NCBI GenBank assembly: GCA_022925895.1 | Contig: JAKSYS010000232.1 | Location: 18,339 to 82,338 of the forward strand | Origin: Fragilaria crotonensis | Lineage: Eukaryota; Bacillariophyta; Fragilariophyceae; Fragilariales; Fragilariaceae | Direction of reading: 5' to 3' | DNA length: 64,000 nt | Made by a program: the position numbers and the translations under genes | In this document: positions 1 to 11,506 of the stretch, piece after piece | Layout of the letters: each line of letters starts with the position of its first letter | Numbering within the stretch: position 1 is the stretch's first letter | Notes under the pieces: model-generated | Seen by the model: the letters and a program-made list of their open reading frames with translations, nothing else | What the model was told of the DNA's origin: nothing | Database searches by the model: none

Positions 1-677
1 TAGAGAGAGTAGAATAATCAAGGCCTTGACCTGTTCGTGTGATCCTGATGAAAAGTGTCGATAGGCGATAGCCGATGCATGTTTTGCGTCTGCGCTAGAG
101 AGTAGGATTGGAAACAGTACTTGTCCCGGTAGGTATCCTAGTAGGTCCTTAGTCCGTAGATTGTATGCTGTACGCTGTACCGTCAGTACAGTACAGTATG
201 CTCCTCGTAGCAACGGAGTCTACACAGTGCACAGTCTACATGCACTATGTACACTTGAGACTTGAGACACTTTTGTGATCATGTACGTCAGGCTGTCAAA
301 ACTTATGCTTTTGTTCCCGAGTACAACTAGTAGCTGCGTGTCCTACTCTACTTCCATGTACCGGTAGTCGTAGAATTAGACCCACGGTGTGTAACAAGGA
401 CCAACACGCATACTGCGATACGGCATACGATCTTCAGTATGGAGAGTAGAGCGCACGTTGAACTCCAATATGTACTAGCTACTAGCACGTACTCGTAACG
501 TGGGAAACGGAATACAACAACATCTCTAGAGCAACTCCATCATCACCAAACTTCACTTCGAGAAGTCTTTGTGACGTCGATCAACACTACAGTTGTTTGT
601 GAAGTGTTGATTCTTGAGATTTGAACCTGTTGCCGTTGGCTTACTCCCTTCAACATTGAAGAAAGTCTGTCAGCATA
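1..677. other. Intergenic, upstream of NDUFS4
   Basis: No coding region was recognised. The stretch from about 160 to 260 is dense in short GTAC and TACTGTAC palindromes, a style seen in most gene-flanking DNA of this window. A TGACGTCG site lies near 571-578, about 100 bp before the NDUFS4 start, and is a one-base variant of a CRE. Confidence 0.5.
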
Positions 678-1475
678 ATGATTACTTCTCGCCTCGCCCT
701 TGCTCACGTGACACGCAGTCATGGTGGCGTTGTCGCTGCATCTGTTTCCTCCGCTGTTAGATCCTTATCTTCCTTGACTTCCACCGACGCGGCCGCGCAA
801 GAGATGGAAGCATTGAAGTCCGCGACTCAGCGTAAAATGGAAGCCATGACCAAGGTCGATCCATGGATGGTCTACGGTTCCACCGATCCCGATCCTCCTC
901 CTCGTTTGCCCGATAATCCTGCCGAAATCGCCGCCCTCGATATCGCGCAGCGTGTCGATTCCGTCCAACCCGACGGAACCACCCGCATCGTTCACATTCG
1001 TCAGGACGAATGGAAACCGGGCCAAAACCCCCAAACGTCCGAAAAGCGGTGGTTGATCTCCTTTATGGACGAGGGAACCACGGCGACGCAGAATTGGATC
1101 AATCCACTCATGGGGTGGGTCTCCGGAAGTGATCCCATGGCGAGCAACATTCAATTGCAATTGCAATTTGATTCCGCCACGGAAGCTGCCTATTTTGCCA
1201 AGAAACGTGGGTGGCAATTCGTGGTGGATAAGCCAATTTTTCGTGAAGTTAGGAGTGATGATGTGCAGTACCAAGATAACTTCTTGCCGCAGATTGTAGC
1301 GTCGGATGTCCAGAGGAACAAGACCCAATGCAAGCACTGGGAGCGAACTGCGGCGGGCACATCGCATTATCAGAGACCACTCAAGTACCATGGTGATGGT
1401 GAAGTCCCACAGCACGGTCCAAATGGCAAAGCTCCTGTTGCGAAGCATGTGGAAGGATACTACAAAGTGAGGTAA
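678..1475 (+). CDS. NDUFS4: NADH:ubiquinone oxidoreductase subunit NDUFS4 (18 kDa), mitochondrial
   Basis: Accessory subunit of respiratory complex I, placed in the matrix arm close to the NADH module. The 265-residue protein begins with a basic, Ser/Ala-rich stretch of about 30 residues that looks like a mitochondrial presequence. The family core runs from about residue 95 to 200: a segment ending in KRWLISFMDEGT, then NPLMGWVSGSDP, then FDSATEAAYFAKKRGWQFVVDKP. The usual family order of W, NPLMGW, FA.K.GW and P is all present. The C-terminal 60 residues are longer than in animals and lack the short KxRxR ending typical of the family. The start at 678 is the first ATG in frame. No intron is needed. 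Confidence 0.9.
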   Translation: MITSRLALAHVTRSHGGVVAASVSSAVRSLSSLTSTDAAAQEMEALKSATQRKMEAMTKVDPWMVYGSTDPDPPPRLPDNPAEIAALDIAQRVDSVQPDGTTRIVHIRQDEWKPGQNPQTSEKRWLISFMDEGTTATQNWINPLMGWVSGSDPMASNIQLQLQFDSATEAAYFAKKRGWQFVVDKPIFREVRSDDVQYQDNFLPQIVASDVQRNKTQCKHWERTAAGTSHYQRPLKYHGDGEVPQHGPNGKAPVAKHVEGYYKVR

Positions 1476-2449
1476 AGACCGGAGGTTATGGCGAGAGGAG
1501 GTTAGGAAAGATGAATCTATTTAGATTTGTTCATGTTGGAGAGGATTTGTAGATTTGTAGTAATAATTGCCATCCCGAGGTCTGTGAACAATTCCTCAAA
1601 ACTACTGTAACAGGCAGGGGACTCCGAGCGCATGTGTTACCTACTCCAAGTAGGGAGGCGTAAATTGTTAAACGCCAGAAAGAGAATACTGATAGAAGAG
1701 CAAGTAGAAATCAAGCAACTCGCTTGGCATAAAAAAAGACAGGCAAGATTTTGAAAGGAAATATTTTGGACGACGAGGATGATGACCCTGCACCTCGAAA
1801 AAACATAATTCATAAGTGAGAAGTGGGTTGGCCGAATGAACAATGGAAAAGGAACAAACCTTGAGGAGGAGGGCTTTGTGAGGAAAAACTTTGGTGATGC
1901 TTTTGCTAACAAACTTAAGAGCTCAAACAGAGGTTTTGTTGATGTTCCAGTTGGAGATTGCAAACCTTAGCATCTGCATCTTTACCCTGATTTGGACTTT
2001 CCTGGTGCACCGCATGAACAATATACTCAAGCAGATGGCAAGGACTTGTGCATGTCAAAGTCATTATGATCCACTCTTTACCCTCTTGGATCTCATAAAG
2101 AAGCAGAACAAATCAATTTCTTTGGTGAGGAATTTTTAAAGGTGCTGTTGTTGATGCTCTAGAAGACCGTGTGATGCAACATGCAAGACAGATTCTTCAT
2201 AGGAAAAAATCATTTGATTGGCAGAAAGATCTGGATGAGCGCCACCTCTTGGTTGGTGCCTTGTTGGCTTCAGATGGGAATTGTTCTCATACTGTATCAA
2301 TCAAAGGCCGGCGTCTATAGAGGAAGTGAAGAATTCATTTGTTTGAAACTTTGTTTGGTACAAAGGGTCCAAAAAGCAGAAACTTGATCAAATGACACTT
2401 GCATACTCATGAACTTGAATGGTCCAATCTTAGTTTTATTACATTTGGA
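1476..2449. other. Gene-poor region with scrambled element-like fragments
   Basis: No intact gene was recognised. On the plus strand near 2160-2320 a short frame reads like a fragment of another mobile-element protein (HARQILHRKK, then DERHLLVGALLASDGNCSH). It is open for only about 60 codons and is bounded by stops, so it is treated as decayed. Confidence 0.35.
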
Positions 2450-4860
2450 TGGAATTTGGTGACCAGTACTTGTGGAGATTACTGAATTGAGCAGCAGGCA
2501 ACTCATCATCATATGGCTTGGTAACCAAGATTCAAGAACCATCATCCTTAATGGAGATCACAAAACATGGAGAATCAATTAGATTAGTTGATATAGCATA
2601 GTATTTGCTTGACCAGCAAGTCCATTCTGTGATTAAAACCAAATCCACGCAAGAATGTTCAATGGCTGCCTGTATTACCATACAATAGCATTCGGGATTG
2701 CTTGGATCTTCATCCATGACCACCACTGCTGCCAATCGACACGGACAAATAGTATTATCAATGAATTTGACATTCATCCAATCGTAGATTGCTCCACCCG
2801 ATTGATTTGTGGGATGACATTGAAATGGAAACACAAGACGGATGTATTCAGTTGCCAGTCGGACATTGATGCCAAAGTTGTACCCGTACTTTGTATTGAC
2901 AAGCAATAATGCCAGGCCCTTGAACAATGTGCGTAACTGCTGCAAAAGTTGCTTGGCCTGAAGTTTGCAAAATGACAGAATCTGTATTTGGTGTGCTGTT
3001 GTCATGGTCATCACTGTTGTTGCAACTTTCATCATCGTGATCCTCACCCCAAATACGAGTGTGAACCATGTCAATTATCAGTGACTCCGCAAGCCGTTGT
3101 GCCGATTGCAATTCATACAATGAACCAACATGTCTTTTCTGGGCACGATGCCCAGGTTGTTTAGCGGCATGAATTAACAGTGATTCTGGACGTTTCTTGT
3201 TGAATTTGCGTGGTGCCCCAAATCGTTCAATCATGTCATCAACAATATGTAGTAGCAGCAGTTCGTTGAACTTTCTTGGAGATCATTTCCAACAATTCTT
3301 TTTAAAGACTAGAATATTTTTTCTCACAACTTTGATAATGCTTCACTGATTGGATGGCATAAACGCTGTAAGAATTGTTCCAGAATGTGTCTTGCATTAG
3401 CCATGTATCAAAACAGAGCAGAGCTTTCAACACCTCGACCACATTTCTACAGTGGCGGTGCTTTTGCATTCAAATGTGTGATCCAAAATATCCCAGCCCT
3501 TGTTGTATTGAGACTTGATAACAAAGAGGAAAACCAGCCTGACTCGGTCAGAAAATGTACCTTAAGCCCCTGAAAGGAAATTTTGTAGGACAAATTTTGG
3601 CGACCGCCGCTTACTTCCAATTCTTAATACCTGGAGATACTGAAGCGTACAAATGGCTCCTGAATGCATTGCCTTTCTTAATCCGTCCCTCTTTTGAAAA
3701 AAGGACTGATACTGGTGTTGGTATGATGACACAAAGATAGCTGTGTAGGACAAATTTTGGCGACCGCCGCTTACTTCCAATTCTTAATACCTGGAGATAC
3801 TGAAGCGTACAAATGGCTCCTGAATGCATTGCCTTTCTTAATCCGTCCCTCTTTTGAAAAAAGGACTGATACTGGTGTTGGTATGATGACACAAAGATAG
3901 CTGAGTTTTACGAGGTCATCTTATATTTTGTCCTTGGAAAAATTGTCAATAATAGGACAAATTAAATTAAATGTCTCCGTACAAAAATTGATTTCTAGAT
4001 TTTTACTCGGTAAACTCCTGTGTTAAATCACATCTTCACCATGATGATCACTGCTGTCTCTGAATTTGCTGACAACCCCACTTTCTATCACATCAAAAAG
4101 TTCTTTCTTGTCCATCGCTCCCTTGGGTTTTGCAGTCACTTTTTTGTGGTCTGGCATCAAGTGGCTGGAATATTGGCACTTATGTGAATTTTTAGATGCG
4201 TCCATGGTAAAATCCCATGCTAAATCTCATCTTCACCAAAATCATGACCCCCGCAGCTTGTGGCACATGTAGAAGCGAGTGCGTGGATACACTGTCATCA
4301 TCAAAAGGATGAGCAGTAGTAGACCAGCCGTGTGTGAGAAAATCATTCTTTACGAAATCACAACGCAGCGGCACGGCGCGTTGCAAGCTTGAACTCCGAG
4401 TACTAGTATATAATGCGTTGGCGTCGTCATCATCAAGGCAGCGTTTTGGACGTGATGCCCCAATGGGGCTGTTTAACCCCACACCGGTGGGAGGAACACC
4501 TGCGGATATACGGGCACGAAAGAAATGCCAACATGAAGTAAATTTTTGTAAATGCATACCAAATGATTTTTCAGTAACAAACCGACAACGGTGTCCCGTG
4601 CACCAATGAGGATTGCAACATACATAGGACGACATGAAGGGAGGATACTATACAAACATACAAGGAAACACGCACAAGAAGGCTTGAGCAATGATGGAAT
4701 GATAAAAAGATAAAAAGCACCAATTGTGGAGGAACAAAGGTGAAAAACATGCATTGCAAAACGTGGTCTGTGAGACCCTTCCAATCAGCAGCATACGGAA
4801 TTTTCTCATTCCTGAAAGCACAGATTGAACTAAAAAACAATTTATCTGAGACAAAACAAT
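2450..4860 (-). pseudogene. Decayed mobile-element gene, minus strand
   Basis: Several minus-strand frames read in the same direction and together look like one broken protein. The order from the 5' side is: a Cys/His-rich piece near 4635-4440 (NPHWCTGHRC, KSFGMHLQKF, CWHFF); a Lys-rich linker near 4205-4023; a piece near 3234-2890 (MIERFGAPRKF, RPESLLIHAAKQPG, LYELQSAQRLAESL); and a piece near 2890-2530 (GAIYDWMNVKF, CRLAAVVVMDED, SPCFVISIKDDGS). Frameshifts and stops separate the pieces, and a perfect 160-bp tandem duplication lies in the middle. From memory, similar word strings occur in repeated genes of pennate diatoms; I cannot name the family. No terminal repeats were found. The function is unknown. 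Confidence 0.4.
3584..3903. repeat. Perfect 160-bp tandem duplication
   Basis: Two identical 160-bp copies lie head to tail at 3584-3743 and 3744-3903. The lack of any difference between copies shows either a very recent duplication or an assembly artefact. It lies inside the decayed minus-strand gene. Confidence 0.95.
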
Positions 4861-7504
4861 GAATAATGAGCTTTCTTAAGAATATGAAGTCGTTTGGTGA
4901 CTTGCTACCATTTCATACCTATGAGAATTCTTAAATGAATACTCTGAAATTGAAATGCAGATAAATGATAAAAATGATTATAAAATTTTTGAACTCTGTC
5001 AGATTTACAACTAACAGTTACTAAATATGAAATTCTTTATCTAAATAGCGTATTTTGGTAGTTTTAATGAGGAAGAAAATAACGTAAATATTGTTGAACC
5101 TCATCCCAGCAATGCCCATAGATGCAGATGAAGGGCTCAAATTCTTTTCCCTCACAAAGAGCGGTCGCTTCGACATACTAGACTTGCAACTTTGCACACC
5201 TCCTCTGCACAACAAGGCTCCGGACTTCAGGTTATTTCTACCAACTTTCCATAGGCGTCAGCATCACGCAATAGCAAACTTCCCTACCGGTTCGTCGATC
5301 TACAGGCAGTCACAACAGGTACCGTCGCTCCAAGAAGCCTTCAACAAATGCTGTTATCGTTTTCCTTTAGCAACTATATACCTTCGGCTACCCGGCGTGC
5401 TCACATATAATCATGACTGTTTCAACATTTCAGCAGCTTCTCCATTTCTAGCTACCCTGCAATTCAAATTCTGAGATTATAAGTTCCTTGTGACTCCTAT
5501 ACCAATGCTCAGTTTTCAGTATCCAATTTTACTTGCCTGCCATAGGCCAGCAACATGAAATACCTTGTCCTAGAAAAAGTTTGCGGTTTAACATGTATGA
5601 AGAGATTACGATATATGTACTAGAGGATTTCTACTAATTCAAAAGATGGTGCACTTTAAAAGTTGATGTCTTGTGTTAGTAGGCATAATGCATACCTTCT
5701 TTAATTGCTCATTCCTCTGCTATGATGATGTGATGGCTGATATCCGAAGCTTCAGGATCTTTCCAGAGGCCGTGACCATCATTGCAAAATGTTGCGCTTC
5801 ATATCATGATTCGTGGACTTTCTAACATTCACTGTGCAACTCAAAATGAAGGTGAAGGGGATCAGGGTTTGATCCAGCATGTCAACATAAAGTCTTGGTG
5901 TCATCAAGGCTGATCAATCACTTTAGGCACTATACATTGGTGATGTAGTTGAATACCTCAGCGACGGTCTCAACAGGTGAACATAGTGGTGATTCCTCTT
6001 TGTTCAGCAGAGACGAACAATATGCCCCTCCTGGGAACGACCAACCATAGCGCTGAGCGGTACTGAGCCGTTCCGGACTAAAATGACATGCTGGTACAAT
6101 TGGGCTGCTTGACGTACAACCAATGACACCGAAACAGCTTTCCTTCGCTCTGAAAGTTCAAGATGAACTGCAATTCAACATTTTTTTATCTGTTTCCGAA
6201 CAAGAAGGACAGCCCGGCCAAAGGGCCCCTCACCAGTCAATGAAATATATTGATATTCCGTGTAGTTTCCATTGCACACCCATACTCCTATTTGTACGCC
6301 ATCTTCTTGATTGGATTCAATTTAGTATCCTGAACATTGGTGCCACTGCAAGCATGTCCTTCTTGTTCTGCAAGTGCTTTGCATTTGAAATTGTCCAGAC
6401 AGCATGCAGTTGAAGAACAAGCAAATAAGCCGCAGCAATTCCTCACCATATTCAAGACAGCCATACCCATTCTGGGAGTTGTGTCTTGACATTTGCAACA
6501 ACACCGCTCAGAATGAATGCACTCATCATGGTTGCGTCCTATGTAAGGTCACGTGCATTTAAGCAAGGACAGTACCCACACAGCATTTCCGAAACTTCTG
6601 CGTTTGGATGAGATGCTTCAGCCAACATCAACATGAGATGCTCCACCTATTCCTTTCCGCCAACCTCTTATATCTTTCTGACCCTTGACTAGTACTCCAC
6701 CTTTGCAAGTTGCGGCATACTTTCATATACTATCATTTCCAGCATTTGCTCAGTAACAATATTCTCCTTCTTGCCCTTGACTTCTCATGTCTGAGTGAAC
6801 ATAAAGTAAATGCAGGTTGAAGCATCATTTCCTTCTTTTTCTTGAGTCCTTTCTCTGGAATACATTGTCACCTCCGATGCAAAAAATATGGATGATATCA
6901 TTGCTCTTGGATTCAACTTCAAGTTCAATTCAAGCCACAAAGCAAGCGAGCGAAAAAGCGCTCAAAACAAATGGCAGGATGGAAGGACCCAAACATATCT
7001 GCAATGGTGCATCTTACTTGTCATACAACTTCTTTGACCAGTTCAACTTTTTTCAGCGCACTCGGAATTATGTTCTTGTGTACTCAAATGTACTCCATTA
7101 CTTGCTGTGTTTGGTCATCCACCACATCATCTGCAATCAAATGGAATTGAAATTGCCAATGTACCGGCGTACCTCCTCAAGAAAACATCATATGCACCTT
7201 CTTTTCTCCAGCCTGCAGGAAAAACTTTCCAATTAAGAAGGTCATGCAAGCATCAAATGTTGAGTCTGAAAATGCTTCTTTTGAATCCTTGCCTTGTTCC
7301 TTGCTTGTCCTCATTTACATTTGTGATGAGGGCATTGCTTCCTGATTGATACTCATAATATATAAGAACTAATTATCGGGTTGTCACCGTCTTTGATCTT
7401 AATACAAGACCAAAGTGTGTACCCCTCTGTGGCCAAACCATATTACAGGTTGGCGACAGTTATTTCCCTAACCCTAAAATGAGACACTGATACTGTGACT
7501 CCCG
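4861..7504. other. Gene-poor region, nothing recognised
   Basis: About 2.6 kb of AT-rich sequence with only short, isolated open frames on both strands. None has a recognisable domain, a conserved motif or a splice pattern that joins neighbours. It is probably decayed repeat DNA between the mobile-element relic and the retroelement fragment. Confidence 0.4.
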
Positions 7505-8850
7505 CTACTGTGCTGTCGACACAGGACGATAAAATTGTGTCATCAAAAGTTGGCGGCTGCCTTCCTTAGACATGCGTTCTCGCGATAGTCGCATATACCT
7601 TAGCCACCGTCGGCGTGTTGTGGTACTCTTCTTCAATATTGACTCCAACGATCTCTCGCAATAGTGGCGGTCGCCAGCCTGGACTCTCTCAGGATTGGCA
7701 TCCACGGCCCTGATCTCGACAGTTTGCGCGTCTCTAATACATCGGAGATGTTCCTCTGTTGAAGTATGAAGAACATGGTTCCGAGCTTGCCATAGCCGCT
7801 GGGTTGTTTGTTGGAGATGGTTCAATATAGTGGTAAGAACTCGGAGACCTTTGCCTTCTTGCTCGTCGCACGTGTTTCCATATGGACTTAGATCCGCTAA
7901 CAGTCTCCATTCCACGCTCAGGTATCCTTTTATTGTGTTGTTCCATCCAATACACTCTTGTTCGTTGAGCGCTTTCCGATTGCGATCCTGTAGTTTTTGT
8001 GGGAATTCCTCAATATCTGGGGAGTATACTTCCCCTTTAAGCCAGGCCATGATACTCGCTTTCAGAATTGGGAAAATTGGATGATATTCTGTAGGGGATA
8101 GTCGACGTCCTAACTCCCTCACGCTCTTGTCGTGTTCAGGATTAGCCGTGCATCGAAGTATGTGGTCTGTTGTTTCGGCATGTTGCTTACAACATGGACA
8201 TAAGTCCAAATCAACATCGTGCGTTTGTGACACACGTGCCCGTTTTACTCCCGTATGCCATTGATCGAAGATGAATTTCGAGTGCGACAGCTGCTGTGCC
8301 TGTGGATTCAACTTACGGTAAAACCTCCCAAAGACTTCAAAGTCAATACTGTCCCACACTTTATTGGTCCATCGTTGGCGTGATTGAATGTATTGGCGCA
8401 AGTGATATCCATTGATGTGATATCGGAGTGTAGTAGCTTCCTCTTGGCCAAGGAGACGAATACCGTTTACCGAGATGGTCACACGAGCCTCTGGTGTATG
8501 TTCGGTATATTCAACTGACTGACGAAGCTTAAGATTGCTGCAATACCATGTTGCCAGCTGATTGGCACGATTGTTGTCTACAATATCTTTCCTTTGTCTG
8601 CTCCTCCCCGATATCACCTGGTGACCTTTCACCCAAACCGGACGTACCTTTCGCCGCAATAAACGTTTCTCTGCTTGTATGATACCCAGAAGATCTGCAT
8701 TGCTTGGCTGTCGTCGCTTCGTGGACGCATTGTCTTTCTGTTTGATGACTTTCGCTATAGCTGCCTTGCTGTCTGTCACCCATTGAAATGTACACTTGTG
8801 ACGCTTTCCCCACAGAGAATGAAGAAGTGATATCCTAATTGACTCTACTA
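7505..8850 (-). pseudogene. Non-LTR retroelement fragment: RNase H and C-terminal zinc region
   Basis: A minus-strand open frame of about 450 codons reads from near 8850 to the stop at 7505, with no upstream reverse transcriptase. The N-terminal part has RNase H features: WVTDSKAAI (catalytic Asp), and later VWVKGHQ followed by VDNNRANQLA, which matches the GH...D/N..A..LA end of RNase H. Further on, CPCCKQHAETTDHILRC gives a CxxC...H...C zinc-binding set like that found after RNase H in LINE-type polyproteins. A stop in frame lies just upstream of the RNase H start, so the copy is 5' truncated, which is usual for non-LTR insertion. The exact clade cannot be given. Confidence 0.6.
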
Positions 8851-9207
8851 CTATGTACTAGTAAACAAGGTTACCTTCAGTTCTTGTAACACTACTCCAC
8901 ACATTGCAGTAATGAGTAATAAGGCATGAAATACAAATGAGCTTTCTTTTCTATTGCCAAAATTGGGTTTGCATTTCCTGCAGGCTTTGTTGTCCAGAAA
9001 GTCTTCAAATTCCCAATACCACTGCGGCACCTTGTCATTTGGAGTAACTACTTGCAGTCTAATAACAGCCATCACCTTCATTGCAAGTGCAAGATTATGA
9101 GGACACTCACATCCTAATGGGCATTAGTGGATAAAGAAATGCAGCATGATGAAGCGATAATAGAGAATACATTGGTACGTCATGATACTAGTTATGGTGT
9201 TATGGTC
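8851..9207. other. Spacer before transposon T1
   Basis: No gene was recognised between the retroelement fragment and the left end of T1. The first target-duplication copy (TCA) is at 9208-9210. Confidence 0.5.
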
Positions 9208-9210
9208 TCA

Positions 9211-9227
9211 GGGGCGTTGTTAACTCC
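9211..9227 (+). repeat. T1 left terminal inverted repeat
   Basis: GGGGCGTTGTTAACTCC, an exact inverted match to 15601-15617, preceded directly by the target copy TCA. Confidence 0.9.
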
Positions 9228-9761
9228 CAAAAAATGCACCAAAACCGGATACAACTCCGGGTATTTTGGTATCATGCCGTTATTTTTGGCCGTTAGCCTG
9301 ATACAGTATCCGTGAACCTGATACGAATTTTTTTGGAACGAAAATATCAGGATCAGGATCACGGATACCGTATCACGATGCCGGCTAACGATGAAATAAC
9401 TTCTAACGGAAACAATGTCTGCATGTACTTCGTAACAATATATGGATATACATACCTCCTATCACAAATACGCGCAATATCAATTTGCTGCGAATATTTT
9501 GTATTCTCACTTGTTGTTTGTTGAGTGTGATACGAACACCAATACAGTACCAGGTAGTAGCATGATACAATGTACAACGTACAATGCAATTAAAACGTGT
9601 ATGTACTGTGCTTATGGTGCGCATACGATGTCTATTGTCGCTATTGTGTACGTATTGCGCGGATGTCGTACTCCAGTGTTGTCAACCGAACCAATGCAAT
9701 ACCGACATTGTGCACGCGAGGCACAACGACGATTGAATCCCAGGAGGGGTTTAGAGCGTTG

Positions 9762-9799
9762 CACTAGAGACCATTCGGGCTCCGAAGCAGTGGCCCAAT
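9762..9799 (+). promoter_or_regulatory. T1 shared upstream block, left copy
   Basis: A 38-bp block starting CACTAGAGACCATTCGGGCT matches the reverse complement of 15351-15388 at 35 of 38 positions. It lies upstream of the plus-strand gene, as the right copy lies upstream of the minus-strand gene. This suggests a shared promoter, 5' leader or transposase-binding element. Confidence 0.55.
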
Positions 9800-9994
9800 T
9801 TCTGGTTATGAGCACCAATTTGGCCAAAACTTTAACGTCTTCTCTGAAATGCAACCTCCATCTACTTGGGTGAACATTTAAAAAAATTGTTTAAGAAAAT
9901 AACCGGCCATGCCCAATCCTGCTTCGGCGCGCAAATTTGTGGACTCATTCAGCAGCATGTTTATTCGAGCAGCACCAAAAAATGTATTTTTAGC

Positions 9995-10561
9995 ATGGTG
10001 CGGATCATGACATCAATGCAGCAGCCATTCTCATGGGAATCACTGATTCCTACATCATTCAAGAACACTCTGTACATACCATCCCTGAAGATGTCAGTGA
10101 CCGCAGGATCATTTGTGAGATACAGTGCAGTTGAGGCAGGCCCTCCCAACGTTGGTCGCATTCTTGAAGTGGTAACATCAATGGATATGATTCCGGATCA
10201 TGAAAATCAACCACTCCTCCACCTTGAATCATTGTCAGAAGGTCAATTTGAAGATGATCAACCAGTTCAGTATGCAAAGGTCAACATATTTAAGGACCGC
10301 GAATCGTTTCCTGCTGATTGCAATTTTCCAGAGGGCAGCGATCGGTTTGACAGATGGCAAAGAATTGTCCAGCTTGGAAAATGTGAGTGGATACCATCGT
10401 ATTTCATCATTGGCCTTGCATTTGTTGCAATTGAAGATGATGGCTTCTTTGATGATTGCCATGGAATGTGTAACTTTTTCCTTGTAAAATATCGCATCGC
10501 AGAAAATGGAACTGTTTCTATCATCCCGCGACGAGCGTGTCCACCATTCCCGGACAAATAG
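9995..10561 (+). CDS. T1 partner gene, N-terminal part: BAH-like domain protein
   Basis: 188 residues from the first ATG at 9995; the open frame extends farther upstream without an ATG. Residues 35-150 have the outline of a BAH (bromo-adjacent homology) domain: TAGSFVRYSA, then GPPNVGRILEVV, then a strand reading LLHLESL, then VNIFKDRES, then IVQLGKCEWIPSYFIIGLAFV. BAH domains bind chromatin and nucleosomes, so a role in targeting or in chromatin at the element can be proposed. This is inference from the pattern only. The frame stops at 10561, but a coherent frame opens without an ATG at 10537 (shifted by -1), so this is probably the first half of one longer protein broken by a frameshift. 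No canonical slippery heptamer was seen. Confidence 0.5.
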   Translation: MVRIMTSMQQPFSWESLIPTSFKNTLYIPSLKMSVTAGSFVRYSAVEAGPPNVGRILEVVTSMDMIPDHENQPLLHLESLSEGQFEDDQPVQYAKVNIFKDRESFPADCNFPEGSDRFDRWQRIVQLGKCEWIPSYFIIGLAFVAIEDDGFFDDCHGMCNFFLVKYRIAENGTVSIIPRRACPPFPDK

Positions 10562-11469
10562 AGAGTTTTCGAAGGATTTGGTCAGTGGATTACTGCGAAC
10601 TTGTATTTAATTCCATCCGACATATAAGACAAGAAATGCAACGAATTCTGTGCCGTGTCGCACAATCGCAGGGCAACTTTGCAGTTAAGAACACAAAATT
10701 GCAGGTGCCCAGCTGCACCTGGCACTTTATCAAGGACACGCTGACTACAAAAGGTATCGAGAGTAACACTGTCAAATTCAGCCAACCCCGCAGCTTCCTT
10801 TCCTGGGGACTGGTGTACAATTCATGTCGACACACTGGGTACCTTGACGTGTTGCGTTTTGACACGGTATGCAAGTTACAAGTTTTCCGGGCTTTCTTTG
10901 GCAACATGGCGGGTTTTGGGGTCCGCAAGAAGCGACCAAAGTATAGCGATGGTCGTTTTCTATTGACTGTGAATGATGTGCTTAATGTCGTCTCGTGTCC
11001 TTCACAAGAACAAGTAGATGACAACAATACAAATTGTTTGCCATTCCAGCGATTCGGAGTAACTGAAGATGGAATCGACTTGGCATATGATGCATCGGAG
11101 GGCACTTTACAGATTGTACTGCGGTATCGAAAGGTCGTGGTGACAAGTGAATCAATTCAGTCTCTTGCTGATGTCGGTGTTGCTGCTGTGGTCGGTGTGA
11201 ATAAACCGAAAATGGGTTGTGCACTTATTAACATGAGTGCCCAATCACTTGAAATGCTAAGCTGTGTCGCTCCTGGAATGGAGTTCATCGACAACTTGTA
11301 TGTGATGCGAGTGCAGGACGTTTTCAAGAGCACTGGTGAAATACGTGCTAAGAAGGTCTATAAGATACACGAAACGACAAGACGAACAACAAATGTGAAT
11401 ACAATGGAACTCGTTACATACACTGACGTCGCATTTGTCTATCAACAAATTCAAGAAATGCTCGAATAA
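10537..11469 (+). CDS. T1 partner gene, C-terminal part (shifted frame), function unknown
   Basis: An open frame of about 310 codons overlaps the end of the BAH-like frame by 25 bp and has no ATG at its start. The first Met is about 30 codons in. It is therefore best read as the downstream part of the same gene. Visible features are a Cys/Trp/His word (PSCTWHFIKD), a basic patch (FGVRKKRPKYSDGR) and a final stretch of beta-strand-like sequence (GTLQIVLRYRKVVV, VGVAAVVGVNKPKMGCALINM). No known domain was recognised. The stop at 11469 lies 38 bp from the stop of the convergent 1142-residue protein, so the two genes probably share a terminator region. Confidence 0.5.
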   Translation: MSTIPGQIESFRRIWSVDYCELVFNSIRHIRQEMQRILCRVAQSQGNFAVKNTKLQVPSCTWHFIKDTLTTKGIESNTVKFSQPRSFLSWGLVYNSCRHTGYLDVLRFDTVCKLQVFRAFFGNMAGFGVRKKRPKYSDGRFLLTVNDVLNVVSCPSQEQVDDNNTNCLPFQRFGVTEDGIDLAYDASEGTLQIVLRYRKVVVTSESIQSLADVGVAAVVGVNKPKMGCALINMSAQSLEMLSCVAPGMEFIDNLYVMRVQDVFKSTGEIRAKKVYKIHETTRRTTNVNTMELVTYTDVAFVYQQIQEMLE

Positions 11470-11506
11470 GAATACTCTCAATTAAGTTAGATGTAGAATG
11501 TTCAAC

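Noticed and set aside
765-1448. Open frame of 227 codons opposite NDUFS4
   Set aside because: It lies fully antisense to a well-supported gene and has no domain-like sequence; shadow of codon bias.
5091-5474. Open frame of 127 codons in the gene-poor region
   Set aside because: No ATG context, family words or splice partners; composition like the surrounding noncoding DNA.
10480-10561. Programmed -1 frameshift site in the T1 partner gene
   Set aside because: No X-XXY-YYZ heptamer or obvious downstream stem was seen in the overlap.
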